Notes: a model not told the origin generated them from the sequence alone. DNA of 7,708 nt from UBA4675 sp964601265 (GCA_964601265.1 CAZRMT010000051.1:1-7708), one strand, 5' to 3'; counted from the first letter of the stretch, positions 1-6,623 are shown. Numbers and translations: made by a program.

Positions 1-54
1 CCCCTGACACCCGCCTTAGAAGGGCGGTGCTCTATCCAGCTGAGCTACAGGCGC
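1..54 (-). tRNA. tRNA-Arg(TCT), 3' end cut by window edge
   Basis: Read on the minus strand, the 5' end is GCGCCTG followed by TA and a D-arm beginning GCTC. The anticodon stem CCGCC/GGCGG encloses the loop CTTCTAA, giving anticodon TCT, which reads AGA/AGG arginine codons. The variable loop and the first strand of the T stem (AGGGG) are present. The rest of the T arm, the 3' acceptor strand and any CCA lie outside the window. It follows tRNA-Gly by 42 bases with no convincing terminator between, so the two are probably co-transcribed. Confidence 0.93.
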
Positions 55-96
55 AAACTGAATTTAATATGAGTTTAGCTCCCTAAAAACATAAAA

Positions 97-170
<74 letters not shown>

Positions 171-191
171 ATCTATACACAATGCTCATAA

Positions 192-220
192 ATATTACCA
201 AAATATTAATTGTTTGTCAA
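192..220 (-). promoter_or_regulatory. Sigma-A-type promoter of the tRNA-Gly/tRNA-Arg unit
   Basis: On the minus strand a perfect TTGACA -35 box (215-220) is followed by a 17-base spacer and TAATAT (192-197), a 4/6 match to TATAAT. Expected initiation near 185 would give a short leader before the tRNA-Gly 5' end at 170, as is usual for stable RNA genes. The consensus -35 and correct spacing make this convincing despite the AT-rich surroundings. It separates the tRNAs from the rdgB transcript. Confidence 0.72.
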
Positions 221-285
221 TTGTTTTTGTCGTTTTTTTTGGAAATTTTTAAAATTTTATTTCTTTTAGTTTTTTCTTGACTTTT

Positions 286-306
286 AACCCCTTTTAAAAA
301 GCGGTT
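286..306. repeat. Imperfect inverted repeat just after rdgB
   Basis: AACCCCTTTT and AAAAGCGGTT can pair with one mismatch and a very tight loop. The repeat lies about a dozen bases after the rdgB stop codon, where a terminator would be expected. On the minus strand it is followed by AAAAGTC rather than a T-run, so it is not a standard intrinsic terminator for rdgB. It may end or stabilise the transcript, or may simply reflect the AT-rich composition here. Confidence 0.3.
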
Positions 307-317
307 ATTAAAATTTT

Positions 318-899
318 TTAACCCTTTTTTCTCTTTTCCTTTATTACTTTAAGCAATTCCTTAACAGCTCTGCCACGGTGCGAAACTGAATTTTTTTCGT
401 TTTCGGTGCAAAGCGCAAAACTCTTTTTTAAATCGTAGCTAAAAAATAACGGATCGTAACCGAATCCGCCGTTACCGCTTTCTTCCCTTAAAATTTCGCC
501 CTCGGTTTTCCCCGAAACACAAATTTTACCCTTTTCGTCAAGCAAAGTTAACGCACATACAAAATAGGCGTACCTGTCCTTACCTTCGATTTTTTCTAAA
601 AGTTTTTTCTTATTCTTCTCCATGTCGTGGTCGCCTGCATACCTTGCGCTTAACACTCCCGGTTCTCCGTTTAGCGACGGAACCACAAGCCCGCTGTCGT
701 CCGCAAGCGTCGCTATACCCGTTTTGCCGAAAACCGCTTTGGCTTTTATATAAGAATTTTCTTCAAAAGTTTTCCCCGTTTCCTCTATTTCGTCTATAAA
801 CCCCACGTCGGCGAGAGAAAGTATTTCGTAGTAATCGCCCAATATTTTTTTGAATTCCTCGATTTTACCCTTGTTTGACGAAGCTATAATCATTTTCAT
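318..899 (-). CDS. rdgB: XTP/dITP pyrophosphatase (RdgB/HAM1 family)
   Basis: This soluble enzyme hydrolyses non-canonical purine nucleoside triphosphates (dITP, XTP, ITP) to the monophosphate and pyrophosphate, keeping deaminated bases out of DNA and RNA. The 193 residues match the usual family length of about 190-205. Visible family motifs in order are SSNKGK (7-12, nucleotide-binding), LADDSG (65-70, metal-binding and catalytic acidic residues), SARYAG (84-89), GFGYDP (145-150) and SHRGRA (173-178, base recognition). The ATG at 899 is preferred over the ATG two codons later because AAAGG lies 5 bases upstream of it. The C-terminus is a lysine/arginine-rich tail. The gene lies downstream of glmS but is separated from it by a strong terminator. 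I found no clear promoter in 900-1000, so its transcription is uncertain. Confidence 0.95.
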   Translation of the reverse strand: MKMIIASSNKGKIEEFKKILGDYYEILSLADVGFIDEIEETGKTFEENSYIKAKAVFGKTGIATLADDSGLVVPSLNGEPGVLSARYAGDHDMEKNKKKLLEKIEGKDRYAYFVCALTLLDEKGKICVSGKTEGEILREESGNGGFGYDPLFFSYDLKKSFALCTENEKNSVSHRGRAVKELLKVIKEKRKKG

Positions 900-1000
900 A
901 TATCAACCTTTAATCATACGTTACGTTTGACCATATTTTAAAAAAATTAACAATCTGCACGTTTGTTACTTATGAATACCTATGCAATCGTTTAAGTAAT

Positions 1001-1030
1001 AAAAAACGGTAAAACCTTTTGATTTTACCG
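1001..1030 (-). terminator. Intrinsic terminator of glmS
   Basis: On the minus strand, starting 8 bases after the glmS stop codon, CGGTAAAA (1023-1030) and TTTTACCG (1007-1014) form a perfect 8-bp stem with an 8-base loop. Six Ts follow directly (1001-1006). This is the textbook layout of a Rho-independent terminator and indicates that glmS transcription normally ends before rdgB. Confidence 0.88.
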
Positions 1031-1038
1031 AAAATTAT

Positions 1039-2811
1039 TTATTCTACGGTAACCGATTTCGCTAAATTCCTCGGTTTATCGGCGTCCTGCCCCCTACAAC
1101 GAGAAACGTAATAAGCAAAAAGCTGAAACGGCACTATTTCGACAAGAGGCATTATTACGTCGTCTACGTCGGGAAGAACGTACGCGTCGTTACCGCTATA
1201 ATTTTTATCGCTTGTAACCACCAAAATTTTAGCGTCACGCGCCTCAACCTCTTTAACGGCGTTTTCCATTTTGGAAGTTAACCGTTTTTGAGTTTCCAGC
1301 ACAACAACCAAAACTTGTTCGTCTATAAGCGCAAGCGTGCCGTGTTTAAGTTCTCCGCCCGCATACCCCTCGCTATGAATATACGTTATTTCCTTTAATT
1401 TTAAAGAAGCTTCCAGCGCTATTGCGTAATCTATATTTCTACCCAAGTAGAACACCGATTTAACTTTATAGTACTGCCTTGCAAGGTCTATGATTTTGTC
1501 TTGTTTATCTAAAACGTGTCTGCGAATTTTATCGGGTACGTACTTTATTTTATCCATAAAATACGCCTCGCGCCCTCTTAATTTGGCGATTTTTTCCGCT
1601 AAATAATAAAACACCACCAACTGACAGTTATAACTTTTAGTTGCCGCAACCGCCGTTTCTATTCCCGCTTTGGTTAGTATCGTAAAGTCAGCGTAATGCG
1701 TTATGGAAGAATTGGCAACGTTGGTTATCAATAATACGTACGCCCCCTTTTCTTTTGCAAGCTTTACCCCTGCCAAGGTGTCCGCAGTTTCACCGCTTTG
1801 AGATACGGCGATACACAAAGTGTTTTCGTCTATTAAGTTTTCCGAATACCTAAACTCGCTAGCTATTTCGCAGTCGGTTCTCACTTTACAGTAAGTAGTA
1901 AAAAGATTTTTCCCGACAAGTCCGCTGTTATACGCCGTTCCGCACCCGATTATTTTAATATAATCGGTATTTTTCATCATATAGACCAGCTTTTCGGGCA
2001 AAACCGTATCGTTTAACGACGAACAGGTTTTTTCTATCGCCGAGGGAATTTCGTTTATTTCTTTAAGCATAAAGCTTTCGTAGCCGGCAGTGGAAAGTTG
2101 ATTTTTTTCAACGTCTACAACAGTCGATTCCTTAACGACTTTTTTACCGTCGCAATCGAAAAAATCAACGTTGTTTTTATCGACTACTGCAAATTCTCCG
2201 TCGTTTAAGTAATAAATTTTATTGGTGTAATCCGCAATGGCGGGAATGTCGCTAGCGATATAATTACAACTTTCGCCGACGCCGATAATAAGCGGATTGT
2301 CTTTTTTTGCAACTATTATTTTATCGGGAAAATCCTTACAAATCATAGCCAGCGCATAAGAACCGACTAGCCTTGACAAGGTTTTTTTAACAGCCGACAA
2401 AAAGTCGTTTTCGTAATATTTTTCTAGCAAGTGAACGACTACTTCCGTATCCGTTTCGCTTGAAAATTTTACGCCGTCGTTTACAAGTTCGATTTTAAGT
2501 TCCAGATAATTTTCTATGATCCCGTTATGTACGATAGCGAAATTTTCACTACAATGAGGGTGAGAGTTATCGTCGGAAGGTTTTCCGTGGGTTGACCAAC
2601 GGGTATGTCCTATGCCGATATTCCCTACGATTTTTTCGCTTTCTTGCTCTATGGAAGCAACCCTGCCCTTGCGTTTAAGCAAATTGATTTTGCCTTTGTC
2701 GAGACTTGCTATACCCACCGAATCGTATCCGCGGTATTCTAATTTTTTAAGTCCGTGCAATAAAATCTTATTGCATTGTTTTTCGCCAATATATCCTACT
2801 ATACCACACAT
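1039..2811 (-). CDS. glmS: Glutamine--fructose-6-phosphate aminotransferase (glucosamine-6-phosphate synthase)
   Basis: GlmS makes glucosamine-6-phosphate from fructose-6-phosphate and glutamine, the first committed step to UDP-GlcNAc for peptidoglycan and other amino-sugar polymers. The 590 residues are close to the usual ~600. The N-terminal class II glutaminase domain (2 to about 215) has the nucleophile Cys2, exposed after Met removal, HTRWSTHG (69-76), HNG (95-97) and ETD (119-121). Two SIS sugar-isomerase domains follow: the first has GCGTAY (289-294), SQSGET (337-342) and AATK (389-392); the second has LGRN (456-459), KLKE (471-474) and ELKHG (487-491). The ending PRNLAKSVTVE is the conserved C-terminal tail that closes the sugar site. 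The ATG at 2811 is fixed by the MCGIVGYIG start and by AAGGG 7 bases upstream. The gene forms its own transcription unit, bounded by terminators on both sides. Confidence 0.98.
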   Translation of the reverse strand: MCGIVGYIGEKQCNKILLHGLKKLEYRGYDSVGIASLDKGKINLLKRKGRVASIEQESEKIVGNIGIGHTRWSTHGKPSDDNSHPHCSENFAIVHNGIIENYLELKIELVNDGVKFSSETDTEVVVHLLEKYYENDFLSAVKKTLSRLVGSYALAMICKDFPDKIIVAKKDNPLIIGVGESCNYIASDIPAIADYTNKIYYLNDGEFAVVDKNNVDFFDCDGKKVVKESTVVDVEKNQLSTAGYESFMLKEINEIPSAIEKTCSSLNDTVLPEKLVYMMKNTDYIKIIGCGTAYNSGLVGKNLFTTYCKVRTDCEIASEFRYSENLIDENTLCIAVSQSGETADTLAGVKLAKEKGAYVLLITNVANSSITHYADFTILTKAGIETAVAATKSYNCQLVVFYYLAEKIAKLRGREAYFMDKIKYVPDKIRRHVLDKQDKIIDLARQYYKVKSVFYLGRNIDYAIALEASLKLKEITYIHSEGYAGGELKHGTLALIDEQVLVVVLETQKRLTSKMENAVKEVEARDAKILVVTSDKNYSGNDAYVLPDVDDVIMPLVEIVPFQLFAYYVSRCRGQDADKPRNLAKSVTVE

Positions 2812-2831
2812 TATTTTACCCTTACCTTTTT

Positions 2832-2860
2832 ATTTTACTAAAAGAAAACGCTTTTGTCAA
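2832..2860 (-). promoter_or_regulatory. Proximal promoter of glmS (P2)
   Basis: On the minus strand TTGACA (2855-2860, exact consensus) is followed by a 17-base spacer and TAAAAT (2832-2837, 5/6 match). Initiation would fall near 2825, giving a leader of only about 14 bases that still contains the AAGGG ribosome binding site at 2819-2823. The -35 box overlaps the 3' arm of the stem-loop at 2849-2878, so transcripts from here escape that hairpin. Confidence 0.65.
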
Positions 2861-2878
2861 TATCAACGGACAAAAACG
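2839..2878 (-). terminator. Terminator-like stem-loop in the glmS upstream region
   Basis: On the minus strand CGTTTTTGTC (2869-2878) pairs with GACAAAAGCG (2849-2858), 10 bp with one G-T pair, around a 10-base loop. It is followed by the T-rich stretch TTTTCTTTT (2840-2848). It lies between the two candidate glmS promoters. It could be a second terminator behind spoIVA, insulating glmS, or an attenuator acting on transcripts from the distal promoter. The interrupted T-run makes it weaker than the other terminators here. Confidence 0.5.
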
Positions 2879-2895
2879 CCACTAAAGACTAAATC

Positions 2896-2925
2896 ATTAT
2901 ACGAAAAAAGGATAAAACTTGTTAA
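2896..2925 (-). promoter_or_regulatory. Distal promoter candidate of glmS (P1)
   Basis: On the minus strand TTAACA (2920-2925, 5/6 match) and a perfect TATAAT (2896-2901) are separated by 18 bases. Initiation near 2889 would give a leader of about 78 bases that begins with the terminator-like stem-loop. It starts just after the spoIVA terminator. Two promoters for one gene are plausible, but the AT-rich sequence raises the chance of a spurious match. Confidence 0.55.
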
Positions 2926-2934
2926 AACTCTATT

Positions 2935-2970
2935 AAAAAAGCGTTGCGACGCACAAAAATGCGTCGCAAC
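2935..2970 (-). terminator. Intrinsic terminator of spoIVA
   Basis: On the minus strand, 11 bases after the spoIVA stop codon, GTTGCGACGCA (2960-2970) and TGCGTCGCAAC (2943-2953) form a perfect 11-bp GC-rich stem with a 6-base loop. Two bases later a run of six Ts follows (2935-2940). It should end the der-plsY-spoIVA transcripts efficiently. Confidence 0.9.
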
Positions 2971-2981
2971 CAAACACTATA

Positions 2982-4460
2982 TTAAAGTAAAATACATATA
3001 ACTCCGCCCTTGCCCTCGTTGACGATTCTGCCGACAGTTCTTTTCATTTTTGCACGAACTTCCACGGGCATACCGTTTAACTTAACCGATACGCTGTCTT
3101 TTACGAAATCGCTCATTTTTTTACCGAAAACGTTTATATTGCAAAGATTTTCGGGGGATTTCGAGTATTCTTCCTTTAAATAAGCCACGTAGTTTTCGCA
3201 TTGCTCCTTATTACCCGACAAAGGCGTAACGGAAGCGTCTATATCTATTTTCATAATATGGTAACTCGTGCTTTTAGCGCTGACTTTCACACCGTACCTC
3301 GAACCCTTTTTAACCAAAGTCGGCTCGCCTATTTCCAAATCTTCGTAGCTCGGGTTAACTATTCCGTATCCCTCTTGCTCGACTTGCGGAATTGCGTCCT
3401 TTATCTTATCGTAACATTTTTTGGCTTCGGATAAACTTTTAACGAAGTTTATCAAAGAAAATTCGTCTTTAATTTCTTCACCGCTCTCCTCGCTTAAAAC
3501 CGAATAAAACAGCTCGGGCTTGACGTTAACCTTAAAATTCACCGAGCCTTCGCCCAAATTACAGTCCACGCCGTCGGGCGGAACGATATTCTCTAAATTG
3601 TCGAATGCGTTTTGAAAGCATATCCCGTCTTTCATTTTGCAAGCGTTTTCGCTAGATTTTTTAAGCGCTTCCGCCATATCCTTGATGATTTTGCTATCGT
3701 ACGGCAAAGCGTTAATCCAAGCGGGAATTTTTACGTTACAGATTTTTAACGGAAATTCAAGCAGTACCTTTTCGAGCAAAGCGTTAAAATCTTGCTCGGT
3801 CGCCTCTTGACAAGACATAGCCACAACCGTTACTCCGTATTTTTTGGTAAGCGAATTTTTAAGCTTTTGCGTTTTTTCGGAGGACGGCTCGGAAGAATTT
3901 AAAACCACGATAAACGGCTTATTGATGGCTTTTAACTCGTTTATCACCCTTTCTTCTGCGGAGGCGTAAGCACTCCTTTCGATTTCGGTGAAACTACCGT
4001 CCGTAGTTACTACTATACCTATGGTGGAATGTTCTTTAATTACTTTTTCCGTTCCCGTTTCGCCCGCTTTATCGAAAGGCATAGGTTTTGTCTGCCAAGG
4101 CGTTTTAACCATTCTCGGTTTTCCGTCCTCGCTTACGCCTTGCGCGCCGTCCACCATAAAGCCGACGCAGTCTATCATTTTTACCCTTGCCGAAGCCCCT
4201 GTTCCTAGCGACACGCTTACCGCTTCGCTCGGAATAAATTTCGGTTCCGTCGTCATAACGGTTTTACCTTGCGCCGATTGAGGCAACTCGTCAAGCGCAA
4301 CTTGTTTTTTGCTTTTCCCCGAAATGTTAGGAAGAACGTTCTTTTCCATAAACTTTGATATAAAAGTAGACTTACCCGTGCGAACGGGACCTACAACGCC
4401 TATGTAAATATCTCCGCCCGTTCTATCGGCAATATCCCTGTAAATATCGTATCGTTCCAT
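2982..4460 (-). CDS. spoIVA: Stage IV sporulation protein A, spore coat scaffold ATPase
   Basis: SpoIVA polymerises on the forespore outer membrane, using ATP hydrolysis, to form the basement layer on which the spore coat assembles; in Bacillus SpoVM anchors it. With the ATG at 4460 the protein has 492 residues, the same length as the B. subtilis protein, and begins MERYDIYRDIADRTGGDIY, very like it. The TRAFAC-type NTPase domain has Walker A GPVRTGKST (24-32, with Lys30), a sensor-like TT pair (70-71) and DCVG (97-100, the Walker B Asp97). The middle and C-terminal parts are less motif-rich but end in the family-typical GKGGVICILL. An extension to a TTG at 4487 is rejected because it would swallow the GGGAGG ribosome binding site. 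The gene lies downstream of plsY with its own sigma-E-like promoter and ends at a strong terminator. It shows that the organism is, or recently was, an endospore former. Confidence 0.97.
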   Translation of the reverse strand: MERYDIYRDIADRTGGDIYIGVVGPVRTGKSTFISKFMEKNVLPNISGKSKKQVALDELPQSAQGKTVMTTEPKFIPSEAVSVSLGTGASARVKMIDCVGFMVDGAQGVSEDGKPRMVKTPWQTKPMPFDKAGETGTEKVIKEHSTIGIVVTTDGSFTEIERSAYASAEERVINELKAINKPFIVVLNSSEPSSEKTQKLKNSLTKKYGVTVVAMSCQEATEQDFNALLEKVLLEFPLKICNVKIPAWINALPYDSKIIKDMAEALKKSSENACKMKDGICFQNAFDNLENIVPPDGVDCNLGEGSVNFKVNVKPELFYSVLSEESGEEIKDEFSLINFVKSLSEAKKCYDKIKDAIPQVEQEGYGIVNPSYEDLEIGEPTLVKKGSRYGVKVSAKSTSYHIMKIDIDASVTPLSGNKEQCENYVAYLKEEYSKSPENLCNINVFGKKMSDFVKDSVSVKLNGMPVEVRAKMKRTVGRIVNEGKGGVICILL

Positions 4461-4471
4461 AAATAAAAAAA

Positions 4472-4477
4472 CCTCCC
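4472..4477 (-). promoter_or_regulatory. Ribosome binding site that fixes the spoIVA start
   Basis: The minus strand reads GGGAGG followed by 11 mostly T bases and then the ATG at 4460. The spacing is slightly long but the match to the anti-Shine-Dalgarno is strong. The site lies inside any reading frame begun at the upstream TTG (4487), which argues for the ATG as the true start. Confidence 0.8.
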
Positions 4478-4496
4478 GCAACTTCAAGCTAATTAA

Positions 4497-4524
4497 AGTG
4501 TATGAGAGATTTTTTAAAATTATG
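4497..4524 (-). promoter_or_regulatory. Sigma-E-like promoter of spoIVA
   Basis: On the minus strand CATACACT (4497-4504) exactly fits the sigma-E -10 consensus CATACANT. It is preceded, after 13 bases, by CATAATT (4518-4524), a good match to the KMATATT -35 element. The expected start near 4490 leaves a leader of about 30 bases holding the GGGAGG site. The -35 begins directly after the plsY stop codon. spoIVA is a known sigma-E gene in Bacillus, so the position agrees with mother-cell expression. Sequence alone does not prove activity. Confidence 0.72.
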
Positions 4525-5274
4525 TTATTTGTTTTTTTCTTTTTTCAATTTTGACTTAAACTTCACATTTTTTATCATCTGAAGCCAATTCGTCGGATGC
4601 TCTTCTCCGTTTAAAAGTCGTGAAATGTTTACTCTGTGCGCCCACCAAGTAACTACTATTATCGTAAAAACGATAATTTGCGTAACGTAAAACACCCAAT
4701 TCAAAGTTACGCCGTTTTTAACGCATTTAAGGTAATAGGAATAACACGTTGCAATAGCCGAGGGAGTGGTCGCTATAAACGAACCCATAGAACCCATATT
4801 AGTCAATAGAATAAACGCTATTGCCGAAAGCCCAAAAATAACCGTCCACAAAGGTTGCGCAACCAAAAAAACGCCTATCGTGGTGGAAATTCCCTTTCCG
4901 CCTTTAAATTTTAGCCAGAACGGGAACACGTGCCCCATAACGGCGCAAAAACCCGCAAGCGCCAAAGCCGTTTCTTGTAAAGATATTCCGTTCGAAGCGT
5001 AATAAATATTCTTAAAAATAATTTTTACGGTAAGACAGGGAACAACCCCTTTCATAATATCCAAAAAAAGTATAAGCACGCCTATTTTCATACCGTAGGC
5101 TCTGCTCATATTAAGCATACCGGGGTTTCCGCTACCTATCGAACGAATATCCTTTTCGCCGTGGTTTTTAAATTTGCTTATTATTATAGCAAAATTTATA
5201 CACCCGATTAGGTAAGACAAAACGGCGATAATCAAAAACCAATACCACCCGTCCGACAAACTCATCGTTTTCAT
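4525..5274 (-). CDS. plsY: Glycerol-3-phosphate acyltransferase PlsY (acyl-phosphate dependent)
   Basis: PlsY is an inner-membrane enzyme that moves an acyl chain from acyl-phosphate (made by PlsX) to the sn-1 position of glycerol-3-phosphate, the first step of phospholipid synthesis. All three family motifs are present: SIGSGNPGMLN (45-55), GHVFPFWLKFKGGKG (114-128, phosphate-binding) and HRVNISRLLNGEE (213-225). Hydrophobic segments near 10-32, 63-85, 102-117, 130-158 and 193-212 fit a multi-pass membrane protein. At 249 residues it is longer than the usual 190-220. The extra length lies partly in the loop before motif 3 and partly in a lysine-rich cytoplasmic-type tail (238-249). In motif 1, the usual GATN is replaced by GMLN. 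The ATG at 5274 overlaps the der stop codon as ATGA, and GGAG lies 8 bases upstream within der, indicating translational coupling. Confidence 0.93.
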   Translation of the reverse strand: MKTMSLSDGWYWFLIIAVLSYLIGCINFAIIISKFKNHGEKDIRSIGSGNPGMLNMSRAYGMKIGVLILFLDIMKGVVPCLTVKIIFKNIYYASNGISLQETALALAGFCAVMGHVFPFWLKFKGGKGISTTIGVFLVAQPLWTVIFGLSAIAFILLTNMGSMGSFIATTPSAIATCYSYYLKCVKNGVTLNWVFYVTQIIVFTIIVVTWWAHRVNISRLLNGEEHPTNWLQMIKNVKFKSKLKKEKNK

Positions 5275-6587
5275 TCCTCGCTCTCCTTTTCCTTAATTAT
5301 AAGTCTTATCGGAGTGCCCGAAAAATCAGTAGCGTTTCTTATAACGTTCTCCAAAAATCTTTTGTAAGAAAAGTGCATAAGCTCGGCGTTGTTTACGAAT
5401 ATAACGAATGTCGGCGGACAAACTCCGTCTTGCGTGGAATAGTAAATTTTAAGGCGTCTGCCGTGTTTTGTGGGCGGGTCGGTCGTACGAATTGCGTCGC
5501 CCAAAATATCGTTTAACAAGCCCGTGGAAATTCTTCTTTGCGAATTTTCGTACACGCTTTCAGCAATAGACAGAATTTTTTCTACCCTTTGTCCGTTTTT
5601 AGCCGATATATAGACCGACTTATAGTAATCCATAAAGGATAAATCGCATTTTAACTTTTCTTCGAATTTGTTTATGGTATGGGTATCCTTATCAACTAAA
5701 TCCCATTTATTCATACATATAACCGACGGCTTGCCTTGTTCATGAACATAACCGCATATTTTAACGTCTTGCTCGGTTAAACCCTCGACGGCGTCAACCA
5801 CGATTAAAACAACGTCCGCTTTCCTTATTGCGGACAACGCTCTTACTACCGAATAGTATTCGATGTCCTCGAACACCGCTCTTTTCCTTCTTATGCCCGC
5901 AGTATCTACTAAAACGTATTTTTTCCCGTTTACGGTAAATGGCGTGTCGATAGAATCCCTAGTAGTTCCCGCAATATCGGAAACAATGGTTCTGTCGTAC
6001 CCTAAAAGCTTGTTCGTTAAACTCGATTTACCCGCGTTAGGTTTTCCTACGACTGCTATATGCAACACGTCGGATTCTTCGTCTTGCTCCATTCTTTCGA
6101 AATAGGAACAGACTTCGTCCAATAAATCGCCCGTGCCTTTACCTTGCTCGCTTGAAATTCCGAACGGTTCTCCAAGCCCCAGCTCGTAAAATTCGCTTAA
6201 TGCGATAGGGTCGTAGTTATCCATTTTATTAACAGCCAACACAATCGGTTTTTTACTGCGACGAAGCTTTTCCGCCACGTCCCTATCGGACTGGGTAAGC
6301 CCGGTTTTTGCGTCGCAAAAGAACACGATTACGTCTGCCGTATCTATGGCGATTTCGGCTTGTTCTTTTATGTGTTTCCACATTTCGTCGTCGCTTTTAA
6401 GCTCTATTCCGCCCGTATCTATTAAAGTAAAGTTGTATCCGCACCACTCGGCGTCGGCATAAATTCTATCACGCGTAACGCCGGGCTTATCTTTAACGAT
6501 AGCCTTTCTGTCCCCGCTTATTTTATTGAAAAACGTCGATTTGCCGACGTTAGGTCTGCCGACTATGGCAACTAACGGTTTACTCAT
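5271..6587 (-). CDS. der: Ribosome biogenesis GTPase Der (EngA)
   Basis: Der is an essential tandem GTPase that acts in late assembly of the 50S ribosomal subunit. With the ATG at 6587 it has 438 residues, close to the usual ~436. The first G domain has GRPNVGKST (10-18), PGVTRD (35-40), DTGG (57-60) and NKMD (120-123). The second has GKPNAGKSS (181-189), AGTTRD (206-211), DTAG (228-231) and NKWD (293-296). A C-terminal KH-like RNA-binding domain follows (about 345-438), with TTDPPTKHGRRLKIYY typical of the family. A GTG two codons upstream (6593) is unlikely because it overlaps the ribosome binding site. It is the first gene after a consensus promoter and overlaps plsY by 4 bases, so the two form an operon that may read through into spoIVA. 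Confidence 0.98.
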   Translation of the reverse strand: MSKPLVAIVGRPNVGKSTFFNKISGDRKAIVKDKPGVTRDRIYADAEWCGYNFTLIDTGGIELKSDDEMWKHIKEQAEIAIDTADVIVFFCDAKTGLTQSDRDVAEKLRRSKKPIVLAVNKMDNYDPIALSEFYELGLGEPFGISSEQGKGTGDLLDEVCSYFERMEQDEESDVLHIAVVGKPNAGKSSLTNKLLGYDRTIVSDIAGTTRDSIDTPFTVNGKKYVLVDTAGIRRKRAVFEDIEYYSVVRALSAIRKADVVLIVVDAVEGLTEQDVKICGYVHEQGKPSVICMNKWDLVDKDTHTINKFEEKLKCDLSFMDYYKSVYISAKNGQRVEKILSIAESVYENSQRRISTGLLNDILGDAIRTTDPPTKHGRRLKIYYSTQDGVCPPTFVIFVNNAELMHFSYKRFLENVIRNATDFSGTPIRLIIKEKESEE

Positions 6588-6592
6588 TTTCA

Positions 6593-6598
6593 CCTTCC
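6593..6598 (-). promoter_or_regulatory. Ribosome binding site that fixes the der start
   Basis: The minus strand reads GGAAGG, 5 bases and then ATG (6587). The alternative GTG start at 6593 shares its last bases with this site, so it cannot use it. The ATG also gives MSKPLVAIVGRPN, the usual Der beginning. Confidence 0.8.
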
Positions 6599-6599
6599 G

Positions 6600-6623
6600 T
6601 ACGCCGTTTTAGTTTATGGCGTA
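6600..6623 (-). other. Stem-loop at the 5' end of the predicted der mRNA
   Basis: TACGCC (6618-6623) and GGCGTA (6600-6605) pair perfectly around a 12-base AT-rich loop. Initiation from the promoter at 6630-6658 would fall at or next to the first base of the stem, so the transcript would begin with a hairpin ending 1-2 bases before the GGAAGG site. It could protect the 5' end or modulate translation. The stem is short and chance is possible. Confidence 0.4.

Noticed and set aside
55..96. Possible terminator between the two tRNA genes (short TTTAG/CTAAA pairing)
   Set aside because: Only five AT-rich base pairs and no T-run follow on the minus strand, so it is too weak to call.
908..928. Six-codon reading frame (MVKRNV) in the rdgB leader as a leader peptide
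   Set aside because: It has no ribosome binding site and no associated attenuator structure; short frames like this arise often by chance.
2612..3001. 129-residue open frame on the plus strand across the glmS start and the spoIVA terminator
   Set aside because: It runs antisense through the well-supported glmS N-terminus and through promoters and terminators, has low-complexity content without recognisable domains, and shows no ribosome binding site that would set it apart. It is a shadow frame.
3988..4281. Plus-strand open frame of 97 residues inside spoIVA, and similar ones at 3201-3434, 4766-5002 and 5863-6105
   Set aside because: All are antisense to strongly conserved genes and show no family resemblance.
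4461..4487. Nine-residue N-terminal extension of SpoIVA starting at a TTG
   Set aside because: It would contain the GGGAGG ribosome binding site of the ATG start and would exceed the standard 492-residue length.
6588..6593. Two-residue longer Der starting at GTG
   Set aside because: The GTG overlaps the GGAAGG ribosome binding site, which is correctly spaced for the ATG at 6587.
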